DNA from: Corella eumyota
Lineage: Eukaryota; Chordata; Ascidiacea; Phlebobranchia; Corellidae
NCBI GenBank assembly: GCA_963082875.1
Contig: OY720101.1
Span: 15,275,671-15,339,670, forward strand
Reading direction: 5' to 3'
DNA length: 64,000 nt
Part shown: one piece after another, positions 44,458 to 56,761 of the stretch
How positions within the stretch are numbered: position 1 is the stretch's first letter
Layout of the letters: every line of letters begins with the position of its first letter
Translations under genes and position numbers: made by a program
The notes under the pieces: generated by a model
Databases searched by the model: none
Seen by the model: the letters and a program-made list of their open reading frames with translations, nothing else
Told to the model about the DNA's origin: nothing

Positions 44458-45487
44458 ATGGCATCTGAGATTCCAATTATTGACTTTAGCGATTATTCAA
44501 TTTTGAAAGCAAGTCTAAATCAAAAGTCAAAAGTTGGTGTAGAAATATTCGAAGCTTTTCGAACAGCTGGTTTTGTTTATTTGAAAAATACTGGAATATC
44601 AAAAGAAGAAATTGACCAAGTTAACGACGTTACAAGGATTTTTTTCGAGGCCTCGTCTGAAAAAAAAGAAAAATATGCTCGAAAACAGGATTCTGTTGAG
44701 GGCTATACTGGTCTTAATGTTGAAAAACCGAATTCTAGTAGACCTGCTGATTATAAAGAAGCTTTGAACATACATGGTAGCTCTATACTAGACCCAACAA
44801 CTTGGCCAACTGATATATCACAAGATACCTACATCGTTGTTAAACCGTTTATGAAAAACTGCAAACAGTTAACTTTAAATATATTTGAGGCCCTTGCAAT
44901 TGGGATGGAGTTAAAAGATCAAGATTTTTTCAAGAAAACCCATTCTCTAATGAATGAAAAAGGCAAGCAAACCATTTTAAGAACCTTGTATTTTCCAGCT
45001 ATTGAACATGAGTTGAAACCTGGTCAAATTCGCTTGGGTGAGCACTATGATTACGACACAATGACTTTGTTGTTTCAGGACCAAGTTGGTGGGCTACAGG
45101 TAAGAACTTGCCTTATTTTTACCTTTTTTGCTATTTTTTAGATTAAGCCTAACTTAACATATTAATGTTTTATTTTAGATTGAGAATTCGAAAGGCCAAT
45201 ATATCGACGCAACTCTTATTAAAGATACTGTTCTTGTCAATATTGGAATTATTTTGCAGCTTTGGTCAAACAACAAACTAAAAGCTAGAAAACATCGGAT
45301 TTTAGTGCCTGACACCAACAAACGAAATGTAATTTGGAGGTCTATTGCTTATTTTGCAAATGTTAATGATGACGTAGTTGTTAATTTACCGATTGAATTT
45401 GGAAACGAAATCGTTCAAATTGATCATGATTTGAAGCCTACCACTATTGTTGAAATGATTATGAAAAAAGCATCAGAAGCTTACTAA
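44458..45487 (+). CDS. Dioxygenase copy B, lacks the RxS arginine
   Basis: Exons 44458-45099 and 45179-45487; 316 residues. His196, Asp198 (EHYDYD) and His253 are kept. At position 267, where all other copies have Arg, it has Trp (VIWRS), and Asp238 is Ile (GIILQLW). In relatives that arginine binds the 2-oxoglutarate carboxylate or the substrate carboxylate, so cosubstrate use may be altered. An in-frame ATG lies seven codons upstream at 44437. I prefer 44458 because it gives the same 642-base exon as the other copies and a TTTTAG acceptor-like site lies just before it. Poly(A) signal 45515-45520. Confidence 0.85.
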
Positions 45488-46291
45488 CTGCTGCTTGGTT
45501 TACTAAATTTCTTTAATAAAACAAGATTTACTTATTTTTCAATTGTTCTTTGTTGTATCGGCTCTATGTATTTTTAACTTTGATTTAATATGTACTATAG
45601 GTAGGCCAGTTGGTTGTACATAGCAGCGCTTTTGTGGGTAGGCTAGTTTTAAACATATTCAAAGTTTGATTAGTATTGGTAGGATAAAAAAAATTGGAAT
45701 AATCAATATGCTTTATAGGCTGTAAAGTTGTGGTTAAATAAAACTAATGTACAAATTCAGTTTGATTGGGTTTAAAAGCCTAAACTTTTGTTATTATATT
45801 AATAACAAATATTAATTAACTTTAAAACTAACCTATCTACTGAATTGTTATTAAAAATACTTGTGTAAAAATGGTTGGAGAATATGTTTGATTAAAGTAA
45901 AAATAAAGTAAAACTATTGAACTGAAAAACAAGTTAAAAGTTTCATTGCAAGTATTTATAGTATTTTTCGCCTTACACAGAACATATAAAAAAACTAATT
46001 GGTTATAACGTTTATGTATGCAACAAGTTATTGAATACCAAAACATGACAGAGTGCATCACCAAAATACTTGGACTAAAAAATAGGAAATGATGTCATGT
46101 AACAATAATCAGTTATTCAGAACAAACTTTATTAAAAAAGTAAAATTTACAAAGCATAAATGTTATTAAAAGCATTAAATTTTACAACACAAAACTTTTT
46201 GAACTTTTGTCTTACATATTTAAATATGTATGAAAAGGATATACAACTAAAAAGCGAGTTAAATGTAGTGCTCTTACAAAGTTAAAATTAA
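45488..46291. other. Tail-to-tail spacer between copies B and C
   Basis: About 350 bases are unique. From about 45840 it matches the 3' flank of copy G (near 53520), and it contains CAAAACATGACAGAGTGCAT, a segment repeated downstream of every minus-strand copy. Confidence 0.55.
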
Positions 46292-47329
46292 TTAGTAAAC
46301 TTTTGACGCCCGGCCAAAAACGTATTCTTTGCCAGTGATAGGTTTTAAATCCGGGTTGATTTGAACTCTTTCATTTTTATACTCTAATGGTAAATTAACA
46401 ACTACGTCATCATTTGCATTTGCAAAGTAACCAATAGACCTTCGGATTACATTTCGTTTGTTGGTGTCAGGCGCTAAAATCCGATGTTTTCTTGCTTTAA
46501 GTTTGTTGTTTGACCAAAATTGCAAAGCGTCACCAATATTGACAAGAACAGTATCTTCAATGGGAGTTGCATCGATATATTGGCCTTCTAAATTCTCAAT
46601 CTAAAACATTAATTATGTAAAGTAAGATTAAACCGCGCAGTATATAAAAATTGGCGTAATAGTAGTACAGAAAACTTTAATTCTTACCTGTAGCCCTCCA
46701 ACTTGGTCCTGAAACAACAAAGTCATTGTCCCAAAATCAGAATGTTCACCTAACCTTACTTGACCAGGTTTTAATTCATGTTTAATTGGCGGATAATACA
46801 ATGTTCGTAAAAGGGTTAGATTCCCAGTTTTATTCATCAGAGAGTGACCCTTCTTGAAGAAATCTTGATCTTTAAGTTTCATCCCAATTGCAAGGGCCTC
46901 AAATATATTCAAAGTCAACTGTTTGCAGTTTTCCATAAACGGTTTAACGACGTTGTAGATATCTGGTGATATATCAGTTGGCCAGGTTGTTGGGTTTAAT
47001 ATAGAGCCACCATATATGTTGAAAGCTTCTTTATAATCAGCAGGTCTATTAGGATTCGGTTTTTCAACATTAAGACCAGTGTAACCATCAACGGAATTCT
47101 GTTTTCGAGCATATTCTTCTTTTTTTACAGTTGAAGCCTCAAAAAAAATCCTTGTAACATCATTGACTTTGTCAACTGCTTCTTTTGAAATCCCAGTGTT
47201 TTTCAAGTAAACAAAACCAGCAGTTCGAAAAGCTTCGAATATTTCTTCACCAACTTTTGACTTTTGATTTAAACTTGCTTTTAAAATCGAATAATCGCTG
47301 AAGTCGATAATAGGTATCCAAGATGTCAT
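46292..47329 (-). CDS. Dioxygenase copy C
   Basis: Exons 46688-47329 and 46292-46600 (complement); 316 residues. All ligands are kept: EHSDFG, KARKHRIL and IRRSIGYF. The variable segment reads EYARKQNSVDGYTG, like copy B. The KARKH and DTNKRNV segments in exon 2 are also shared only with B, so B and C are sister copies in opposite orientation. An in-frame upstream ATG is present, and the start is set by the exon length common to all copies. Confidence 0.88.
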
Positions 47330-48035
47330 AACTAAAACCTCAACGTTCATGTAAAAAAAAAACAATATTTAAAAATTTACAAAACGTGCGAGCTTTTCTC
47401 TGTCTGTAATATCTAGATTGAAATAATCTGACTTGATGTACTTAAGCTGTGATTATTCTAGTGTAAAATAAAGGCTTGAGGCACTGCTGATCTAACGATA
47501 TAACTTTGTTATTTAAAGTTATCACACAAATTTGTTGGTCTATATAATTAAAATGTAATAACAAATAATGTCATAATTTCCAAGTAATTTATGACTAGGC
47601 TTACCCTATATTACTATTTTAAAGTCAAAGTTAAAAAGTTGCTTTTATTTACAGGCTGCAAAACCGATCACCTTACATTACAATAAATAAACGCCATTAA
47701 ATGAAAACAAGTTAATAGTTTCCTGATTGGTTATCACGTTTATGTTTGCAATAAGTAACTGAATGCCAAAACATGACAGAGTGCATCACTAACAAACTTT
47801 GACTAAACAACGGGAAATGATGTATTAGAAAATAATGTCACAATAAGTTATCCAGGACTAACTTTATTAAAATAGTAAAATTTACAAAGCATGAATTTTT
47901 ATAAAAGCTTTAAATTTTTTCAACAGAAAACTTTTTTGAACTTTTGTCTTTTGCGATAAAGTTTATACGAAAAGGGTATTAATCTTAAAAGCTGGTTAAA
48001 TGTAGTGCTTTTAAAATGTTAAAGCTAAAAATCGA
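47330..48035. other. Spacer between copies C and D
   Basis: Copy C's upstream block is at 47361-47490. A second upstream region, GTTGGTCTATATAATTAAAA near 47530, matches the hAT insertion site upstream of copy K. Copy D's 3' flank follows. Confidence 0.6.
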
Positions 48036-49073
48036 TTAGTAAATTTTTGACGCTTCGCCTAAAACATAATCTTCGCTAGTGATCGGTTTTAAGTCAGGGT
48101 TAACCTGGACCTTTTCATCCTTATATAATAACGGGGAATTAACGATAACATCATTATTCGCATGGACAAAATAAGTCATAGACCTCCTTAGCAAGTTTTG
48201 CTCTTTCGTTTCTGGTGCTAAAATCCGATGTTTTGTCGATTTAAGTTTGTTGTTTGACCAAAACTGCAAAGTGTCACCAATATTGACAAGAACAGTATCT
48301 TCAATGGGAGTTGCATCGATATATTGGCCATTTAAACTCTCAATCTAAAACATTAATTATGTAAAATTAGATTAAACCCAGCATTATATTAACATTGGCG
48401 TAAAAGTAGTACAGAAAACTTTAATTTTTACCTGTAGCCCTCCAACTTGGTCCTGAAACAACAAAGTAATCGACCCATAATCAGAATGTTCACCTAACCT
48501 AATTTGACCAGGTTTTAATTCATGATTAATAGGCGGATAGTACAGGGTTCTGAAAGTGGTTAGATTCCCAGGTTTATTTATCAGAGAATGAGCCTTCTTG
48601 AAGAAATCTTGATCTTTTAACTTCATCCCAATTGCAAGGGCCTCAAATAAATTTAAAGTCAACTGTTTGCAGTTTTCCATAAAGGGTTCAACAACATTGT
48701 AGATATCTTGTGATATATCAGTTGGCCAAGTTGTTGGATCTAGTATAGACGAACCACATATATTAAATGATTCTCGATAATCTCCTGGTCTTTTTGGGTT
48801 TGTACCTTCAACATTCAGACCAGTGTAGCCCCCTCCAGATCTTGGTTTTCGATTATATTTTTCTTTTTCCACTATTGAAGCCTCGAAAAAAATCCTTGTA
48901 ACATCGTTGACTTTGTCAACTGCTTCTTTTGATATTCCAGTATTTTTCAAATAAACAAAACCAGCGGTTTGAAAAGCTTCGAATATTTCTTCACCAACTT
49001 TGGATTTCCGATTTAGACTTCTTTTTAAAATTGAATAATCGCTAAAGTCGATAATTGGAATCTCAGACGCCAT
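48036..49073 (-). CDS. Dioxygenase copy D
   Basis: Exons 48432-49073 and 48036-48344 (complement); 316 residues with HSD, His253 and RRS intact. Its variable segment is KYNRKPRSGGGYTG. Its 370-base upstream region is the inverted twin of that of copy F and also matches H and I. Confidence 0.88.
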
Positions 49074-49928
49074 AAATATATCCTTAACGTTCATGTAAAA
49101 AAACAACAATATTTAAAATTTACAAAACGTGCGAGCTTTCTTATGTCTGTAATATGACTAGATATACTTAAGTCGTTGTTATTCTAGTGTAAAATAATAG
49201 CTTGAGGCACTGTTAATTTGGCGATATAACATTGCTGTTTTGAGATATTGCACAAATTAGTTACAAATTGCCAAAGCACGATTTGTTGCAATATGAAAAA
49301 TAATACTTTGTCAAATAAATTAAAGGGTAACAGGAAATTATGTCACAATTTCCAAGTAATTTGTGACTAGGCTTACCCTACATTACTATTTTAAAATCAA
49401 AGTTAAAAAGTTGCTTTTATTTATAGGCTGCAAAATCATCCACCTTGCATAATAATAAACAGACGCCATTAAATTTTAAACGGCGTATTACATAAGTAAA
49501 GATCTATATACATTGTGTTACGTTTAATTAAATGTAGCCAACGGTGCAAAGTTAACTGATCTATGTAAAAGCAAAGTCAAAATAAAATTTTTAAACTTGA
49601 AAACAAGTTAATAGTTTCCTGATTGGTTGTCACGTTTATGTCTGCAACAAGTTATTGAATGCCAAAACATGACTGAGTTCATCACCAAAATACTTGGACT
49701 GAAAAATAGGAAATGATGGAATGGAATGTGATGTAACAATAATCAGTTATTCATAAACAACCTTCATTAAAAATAGTAAAGTTTACAAAGCATGATTTTT
49801 TATAAAAGCATTAAATTTTGCAACACAAAACTTTTTTGAACTTTTGTCTTACATATTCAAATATGTATGAAAAGGATATACAACTAAAAAGCGAGTTAAA
49901 TGTAGTGCTCTTACAAAGTTAAAATTAA
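49074..49928. other. Spacer between copies D and E
   Basis: Holds copy D's upstream region (49100-49470) and copy E's 3' flank with CAAAACATGACTGAGTTC. No other gene. Confidence 0.6.
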
Positions 49929-50967
49929 TTAGTAAATTTTTGACGCCTGGTCTAAAACATATTCTTTGCAAGTGATCGGTTTGAAATTAGGACCAACATT
50001 TACTTTTTCATTCTCATACTCTAACGGTAAATTAACAATCACATTATCATTAGCAACTGCAAAGTAAGTAGTGGACCTTCTAAGCACATTTTGTTCTTTC
50101 TTCTCAGGCACTAAAATCCGATGTTTTGTCGATTTTAGTTTGTTATTTGACCAAAACTGCAAAGTGTCACCAATATTGACAAGAACAGTGTCTTCAATCG
50201 GAGTTGCATCGATATATTGGCCTTCTACATTCTCAATCTTAAATAAAACATCAGTATATTAAGTTTAACTTGGCCTGTCAAATAAACATTGACGCAATAG
50301 TAGTACAGAAAACTTTAATTTTTACCTGTAGCCCTCCAACTTGATCCTGAAACAACAAAGTAATCGACCCATAATCAGAATGTTCACCTAATCTTATTTG
50401 ACCAGGTTTTAATTCATGTTCAATAGGCGGATAGTACAGGGTTCTAAAAGAGGTTAGATTTTCTGTTTTATTCATCAGAGAATGAGTTTTTTTTAAAAAA
50501 TCTTGATCTTTTAACTTCATCCCAATTGCAAGAGCCTCAAATATATTTAAAGTCAACTGTTTGCAGTTTTCCATTAAGGGTTCAACAACATTGTAGATAT
50601 CTGGTGATATATCAGTTGGCCAAGTTGTTGGATCTAAGATAGACGAGCCACATATATTAAATGATTCCCGATAATCTCCAGGTCTGTTTGGGTTTGGTTT
50701 TTCAACATTAAGACCAATATAACCATCACAGGATGTTTGATTATGAATATATCTTTCCTTTTCCACTACTGGAGCCTCGAAAAAAATCCTTGTAACATCG
50801 TTGACTTTGTCAACTGCTTCTTTTGATATTCCAGTATTTTTCAAATAAACAAAACCAGCTGTTCGAAAAGCTTCGAATATTTCTTCACCAACTTTGGATT
50901 TTTGATTTGGACTTGCTTTCAAAATGGAATAATCGCTTAAGTCGATTACAGGTATCCCAGATGCCAT
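49929..50967 (-). CDS. Dioxygenase copy E, mosaic with copy A
   Basis: Exons 50326-50967 and 49929-50237 (complement); 316 residues with all catalytic residues. The segment ERYIHNQTSCDGYIGLNVEK is almost the same as in the distant + strand copy A, whereas the rest follows the minus-strand group. This suggests gene conversion. Its upstream DNA differs from the other minus copies beyond 50985 and has a TATAAA on the minus strand at 50993-50998. Confidence 0.88.
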
Positions 50968-51937
50968 AACTAAAACCCAAATCTAATCTAATTTTATAAA
51001 ACAGCAGTGAAAAATGGTTTCTTTTTGTCACGTTTTAAAACTCTAACTCGCAAAGTCATGGTTGCCAAGACACGACTTGTAATGTCAAAACTTTTCGGTA
51101 ATTACGATGTAAAAGTTTGTTAAGAAATCAGCTATGGTTTAAACCAAAAAACTAAAAGTTAATTAATTACTGATTTATAAATTTACAGAAATTTATTCCT
51201 TCTTTGAATTGACTGTTAATTTAAGTGTACTAACGTTTATAATATTACTTTATGCTTAAAAATATTTTTTTCGCTTTTAAAATTTAACTTTAGTTTAAAC
51301 TACAGGTACAGGCCTACTGAATTGTATATTAAAACCCTTTTGTTGGTAGGCTTGCTTTAAATATTTTTAAGTTTTATTAGTAGTTATTGATAGGATAAAA
51401 AATGTTTAAAGAGTTAGCCAACAAAATTATTCAATTTTTTGTGTAATAGTTCTTTGTACATAAACTTAACTTGTTTGATCTACATTTAATTGAACGCAGC
51501 ACATTTTATATAGAATCTTTACCTATATAATCTTTACTTATTGTAATTCGCCGTTGAAAATTTAATGGCATCTGTTTATTGTAATGTAAGGTGGACGATT
51601 TTGCAGCCTATAAATAAAAGCAACTTTTTAACTTTGATTTTAAAATAGTAATGTAGGGTAAGCCTAGTCATAAATTACTTGGAAATTGTGACATAATTTC
51701 CTGTTACCCTTTAATTTATTTGACCAAGTATTATTTTTCATATTGCAACAAATCGTGCTTTGGCAATTTGTAACTAATTTGTGCAATATCTCAAAACAGC
51801 AATGTTATATCGCCAAATTAACAGTGCCTCAAGCTATTATTTTACACTAGAATAACAACGACTTAAGTATATCTAGTCATATTACAGACATAAGAAAGCT
51901 CGCACGTTTTGTAAATTTTTAAACATTGTTTTTTACT
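50968..51937. other. Divergent spacer between copies E (-) and F (+)
   Basis: The E half is mostly unique. From about 51546 the DNA is the reverse complement of the region upstream of copy D (49100-49470) and forms the promoter side of F. Confidence 0.6.
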
Positions 51938-52991
51938 ATGACATCTTGGATACCTATTGTCGACTTTAGCGATTATTCCATTTTGAAAGCAAGTCCAAAT
52001 CAAAAATCAAAAGTTGGTGAAGAAATATTCAAAGCTTTTCGAACTGCTGGGTTTGTTTATTTGAAAAATACTGGAATATCAAAAGAAGCAGTTGACAAAG
52101 TCAACGATGTTACAAGAATTTTTTTCGAGGCTCCGTCTGAGAAAAAAGAAAAATATAATCGAAAACCAAGGTGTACAGGGGGCTACACTGGTCTAACCAA
52201 TGAAAGTACAAACCCAAAAAGACCAGGAGATTATTGAGAAACATTTAATATATGTGGTTCGTCTATACTAGACCCAACAACTTGGCCAACTGATATATCA
52301 CAAGATATCTACAACGTTATTAAACCCCTCATTGAAAACTGTAAATAGTTAACTTTAAATATATTTGAAGCTCTTGCAATTAAGATGAAGCTAAAAGATC
52401 AAGATTTCTTCAAGAAGGCTTATTCTGTGATGAATAAAACTGGGAACCAAAGCACTCTTAAATGTTTGTATTACCCAGCAATTGAACATGTATTGGAACC
52501 GAATCAAGTTAGGTTAGGTGAACATTCAGATTATGGATCGATTACTTTGTTGTTCCAGGATCAAAATGGAGGGCTACAGGTAAACAAGTTATATTAACTT
52601 AAGATAAAAGGAACGTCAGTTTTTGGATTTTTTTAAATTAAAATTTGGTCCTTTAAGAATTGTGACAACTAAGTTGTTTTAGGTTAAGAGTTTAGAAGGC
52701 CAATATATCGATGCAACTCTCATTAAAGATACTGTACTTGTCAATATTGGTGACACTTTGCAATTTTGGTCAAACAACAAACTTAAATCGACAAAACATC
52801 GGATTTTAGCACCAGAAACGAAAGAGAAAAATAAGCTTAGGAGGTCTATCGTTTAATTTGCTATTGCAAATGATGATGTGATTGTTAATTCAACGTTGGA
52901 ATATAAAAATGAAAAAGTAAATGTTGATCCTAATTTAAAACCTGTCACATGCATAGATTATATTCTAGGTGAGGCGTCAAAAATTTACTGA
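51938..52991 (+). pseudogene. Dioxygenase copy F, pseudogene and recombinant
   Basis: Exons 51938-52579 and 52683-52991 keep the exact 642 + 309 length but have three in-frame stops: TGA at 52235 (codon 100), TAG at 52346 (codon 137) and TAA at 52854 (codon 272). No indels are seen, so inactivation is recent. The 5' half and promoter resemble copies G and D (KPRCTGGYTGLTNESTNP). The 3' half from about codon 150, the intron and 440 bases of 3' flank match copy A (TGNQSTLKCLYYPAIEHVLE). It therefore looks like a recombinant of an A-like and a D/G-like gene. It could still give short peptides, but not a working enzyme. Confidence 0.88.
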
Positions 52992-53906
52992 ACACTCTAC
53001 CAATATTGAATTTTGTTGAAAAAATATTATATTAGATTGGAATATTGATTTTATAATAGTTACAGCATTGTAAAAATTAAGTAAAAACGTAAATTTGTCT
53101 ATAAAATAAATGTATGATGAACGTGATAAACTTTCGTCCAACTAAGACTTTATTAAATATTTAAATGCGACTTGACTTGTTTAATATTATTTTAAATTGT
53201 TCAAGAATGAATTGTGGGCTGTTTTGTATTTTATAAGAGTTTAAAATTTGTATGAGAATCATTTAAATTTAACCAGTCAATATTTTATCGAGTTATTAAT
53301 TTTTAAAACCTTAAAACAAACCAAACTTGCAGAATTTTGATCAAACATTAAAGAATAATAGGGAGTTTAAGCTTTTTATTCTTTATAAACATAAAGTTAC
53401 TTTACAAACTTTTAAGGATAGCAAATATCTAAAAAGTTAGGTAAAAAACTTTATTTAGGGCTATTTGTAGCTTAGTTGCAAAAACTAATTAATTAGTAAA
53501 CCACTAGGCCGGAGTGTTATTAGAAATACTTGTGTAGAAATGGTTGCAAAATATGTTTGATCAAAGTAAAAATACTAAACTGGAAAAAAGTTTCATTTTT
53601 TGAACCGTCTTACACAGAACATAAAAAACAAACTGATTTGTTATCACATTTATATTTGCAATAAGTAAATGAATGCCAAAACATGACAGAGTGCATCACC
53701 AAAATACTTGGACGAAAAAACAGAAAATGATGTATTAGAAAATAATGTCACAATAAGTTATTCAGAAACAAACTTTATTAAAAGCATTAAATTTTACAAC
53801 ACAAAACTTTTTTGAACTTTCGTTTTACATATTTAAGTATATACAAAAAGGAAGATAAATCTATAAAGCTAGTTTAATATAGTGCTTTAAAAATGCTAAA
53901 AAGCAA
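52992..53906. other. Tail-to-tail spacer between copies F and G
   Basis: The first 450 bases match the 3' flank of copy A. The rest matches the 3' flank of minus-strand copies, including CAAAACATGACAGAGTGCAT. Confidence 0.6.
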
Positions 53907-54945
53907 TCAGTAAATTTTTGCTGATTCGTCTAAAACGTATTCTTTGCAAGTGATAGGTTTTAAATCAGGGTTGACCTGAACACTTTCATTTTCATACTCT
54001 AATGGTAAATTAACGATTACGTCATCATTTGCAATTCCAAAATAAACAACAGATCTCCTTATCATGTTTAAATCTCTTGTCGTAGGCACTAAAATCCGAT
54101 GTTTTGTCGATTTAAGTTTGTTGTTTGACCAAAACTGCAAAGTGTCACCGATGTTGACAAGAACAGTATCTTTAATCGGAGTTGCATCGATATATTGGCC
54201 TTCTAAATTCTCAATCTTAAATAAAACATCAGTATGTTAAGTTTAACTTGGCCTGTCAAATAGACATTGGCGTAATTTTAGTGCAGGAAAGTAAAATTCT
54301 TACCTGTAGCCCTCCAACTTGATCCTGAAACAACAAAGTCAACGTCCCATAATCAGAATGTTCACCTAACCTAATTTGACCAGGTTTTAATTCGTGTTTA
54401 ATAGGCGGATAGTACAGGGTTCTAAAAGTGGTTACATTTCCTGGTTCATTCATCAGAGAATGAGTTTTCTTGAAGAAATCTTGATCTTTTAACTTCATCC
54501 CAATTGCAAGGGCCTCAAATATATTTAAAGTCAACTGTTTGCAGTTTTCCATAAATGGTTTAACAACGTTGTAGATATCTGGTGATATATCGGTTGGCCA
54601 AGTTGTTGGGTCTAAGATAGACGAACCACATATATTAAATGTTTCTCGATAATCTCCTGGTCTTTTTGGGTTTGTACTTTCATTGGTTAGACCAGTGTAG
54701 CCCCCTGTACACCTTGGTTTTCGATTATATTTTTCTTTTTTCTCAGACGGAGCCTCGAAAAAAATCCTTGTAACATCGTTAATTTGGTCAATTTCTTTTG
54801 TTGATATCCCAGTATTTTTCAAATAAACAAACCCAGCAGTTCGAAAAGCTTCGAATATTTCTTCACCAACTTTGGATTTTTTATTTAGACTTGTTTTCAA
54901 AATTGAAAAATCGCTAAAGTCGATAATAGGTATCCCAGATGCCAT
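53907..54945 (-). CDS. Dioxygenase copy G
   Basis: Exons 54304-54945 and 53907-54215 (complement); 316 residues with EHSDYGTLT, KSTKHRIL and IRRSVVYF. Variable segment KYNRKPRCTGGYTGLTNEST, shared with F. It uses the STKEIDQIND helix variant also found in H, I and J. Confidence 0.88.
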
Positions 54946-55710
54946 AACTAAAACCTTAACGTTTATATAAAATAAAAATATTTAAAAATTACAAAACGTG
55001 CGAGCTTTCTTATGTCTTGTAATATCTAGATTGAAATAATCTGACTTAATATACTTAAGCTGTGATTATTCTGGTGAAAAACAATAGCTTGAGGCACTGC
55101 TGATCTAACGATATAACTTTGTTATTTAAAGTTATCACACAAATTCGTTGGTCTATATAATTAAAATGTAATAGGAAATAATGTCATAATTTCCAAGTAA
55201 TTTATGACTAAGCCCTCTCTACATTACTATTTTAAAGTCAAAGCAAGTTTTTATATCACGTTTATGTCTGCAACAAGTTATTGAATGCCAAAACATGACT
55301 GAGTGCATCACCAAAATACTTGGACTGAAAAACAGGAAATGATGTAATGGAATGTCATGTAACAATAATCAGTTATTCAGAACAAACGGTTTTAAAAGCA
55401 GGAAACTTGACTTAATAAAGAAATTTAGTTTAAAATATTACTTATAAGGACGATAAGCTATTACATTAACGTTGTTAGATAAAATGGTAAACGAAAAACG
55501 GTTGCAAATATTAGTAATATAAAAATATTAAATTCTACAATACAAGAACTTTATAAAACAAATTGTTGTTAAATAAATAAAAATGTATCACAAAAAGAAG
55601 TCGGCATACTAAAACGTTATACCTTTTTATATGAAACGTGTTAAAGTTTACCTAAAAGGTGATAATAGTTTAAATATGGTGCTCCTAAAATGATAAAAGC
55701 TAAAAAGCAA
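54946..55710. other. Spacer between copies G and H
   Basis: Copy G's upstream block is at 54970-55105, with an intact GGTCTATATAATTAAAATG near 55150 (the empty form of the hAT site). From 55371 begins the first 2,050-bp tandem unit. Confidence 0.6.
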
Positions 55711-56761
55711 TTAGTAAATTTTTGACGCCTGGTCTAAAATATATTCTTCGCAAGTGATCGGTTTCAAATCAGGATCAACATCTACTTTTTCACTTTCATC
55801 CAAAAACGGGAAATTAATGATAACATCATTATTTGCATTGACAAAATAAGCCATAGACCTTCTTAGCACGTTTTGTTCTTTCTTCTCAGGCACTAAAATC
55901 CGATGTTTTGTCGATTTAAGTTTGTTGTTTGACCAAAACTGCAAAATGTCTCCAATGTTGACAAGAACAGTATCTTCAATGGGAGTTGCATCGATATATT
56001 GGCCATCTGAACTCTCGATCTGAAACATTTATTATGTAAAAAACATTTATTAAGTTAGATTTAACCCAGCATTATATTAACATTGGCGTAATAGTAGTAC
56101 AGAAAACTTTAATTTTTACCTGTAGCCCTCCAACTTGATCCTGAAACAACAAACTAATTGATCCATAATCAGAATGTTCACCTAATCTAATTTGACCAGG
56201 TTTTAATTCATGTCCAATAGGCGGATAGTACAGGGTTCTAAAAAAGGTTAGATTTCCTGTTTTATTCATCAGAGAATGAGCCTTCTTAAAAAAATCTTGA
56301 TCTTTTAGTTTCATTCCAATTGCAAGAGCCTCAAATAAATTTAAAGTCAACTGTTTGCAGTTTTCCATAAAGGGTTTAACAACGTTGTAGATATCTTGTG
56401 ATATATCAGTTGGCCAAGTTGTTGGATCTAAGATAGACGAGCCACAAATGTTTAATGATTCTCGATAATCTCTTGGTCTTTTTGGGTTTGTACCTTCATT
56501 GTTAAGACCAGTGTAGCCCCCTGTACACCTTGGTTTTCGAGTATATTTTTCTTTTTTTGCTACTGGAGCCTCGAAAAAAATCCTTGTAACATCGTTAATT
56601 TGGTCAATTTCTTTTGTTGATATCCCAGTATTTTTCAAATAAACAAAACCAGCTGTTCGAAAAGCTTCGAATATTTCTTCACCAACTTTGGATTTTTGAT
56701 TTAGACTTGCTTTTAAAATTGAATAATCGCTAAAGTCGATAATTGGAATCTCAGATGCCAT
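55711..56761 (-). CDS. Dioxygenase copy H
   Basis: Exons 56120-56761 and 55711-56019 (complement); 316 residues, all catalytic residues kept (EHSDYGSIS, KSTKHRIL, LRRSMAYF). Its protein is identical to copy I. Exon 2 differs from the other groups in FPFLDESEKVDVDPDLKP. An in-frame ATG seven codons upstream (MNVKVLV) is present here too. Confidence 0.88.

Noticed and set aside
45837-46064. 75-residue minus-strand frame between copies B and C
   Set aside because: It lies in 3' flank DNA shared with other copies, where the frame is not kept.
50071-50262. Plus-strand open frames opposite exon 2 of dioxygenase copies E and K
   Set aside because: They are antisense shadows of the conserved exon and recur only because the gene does.
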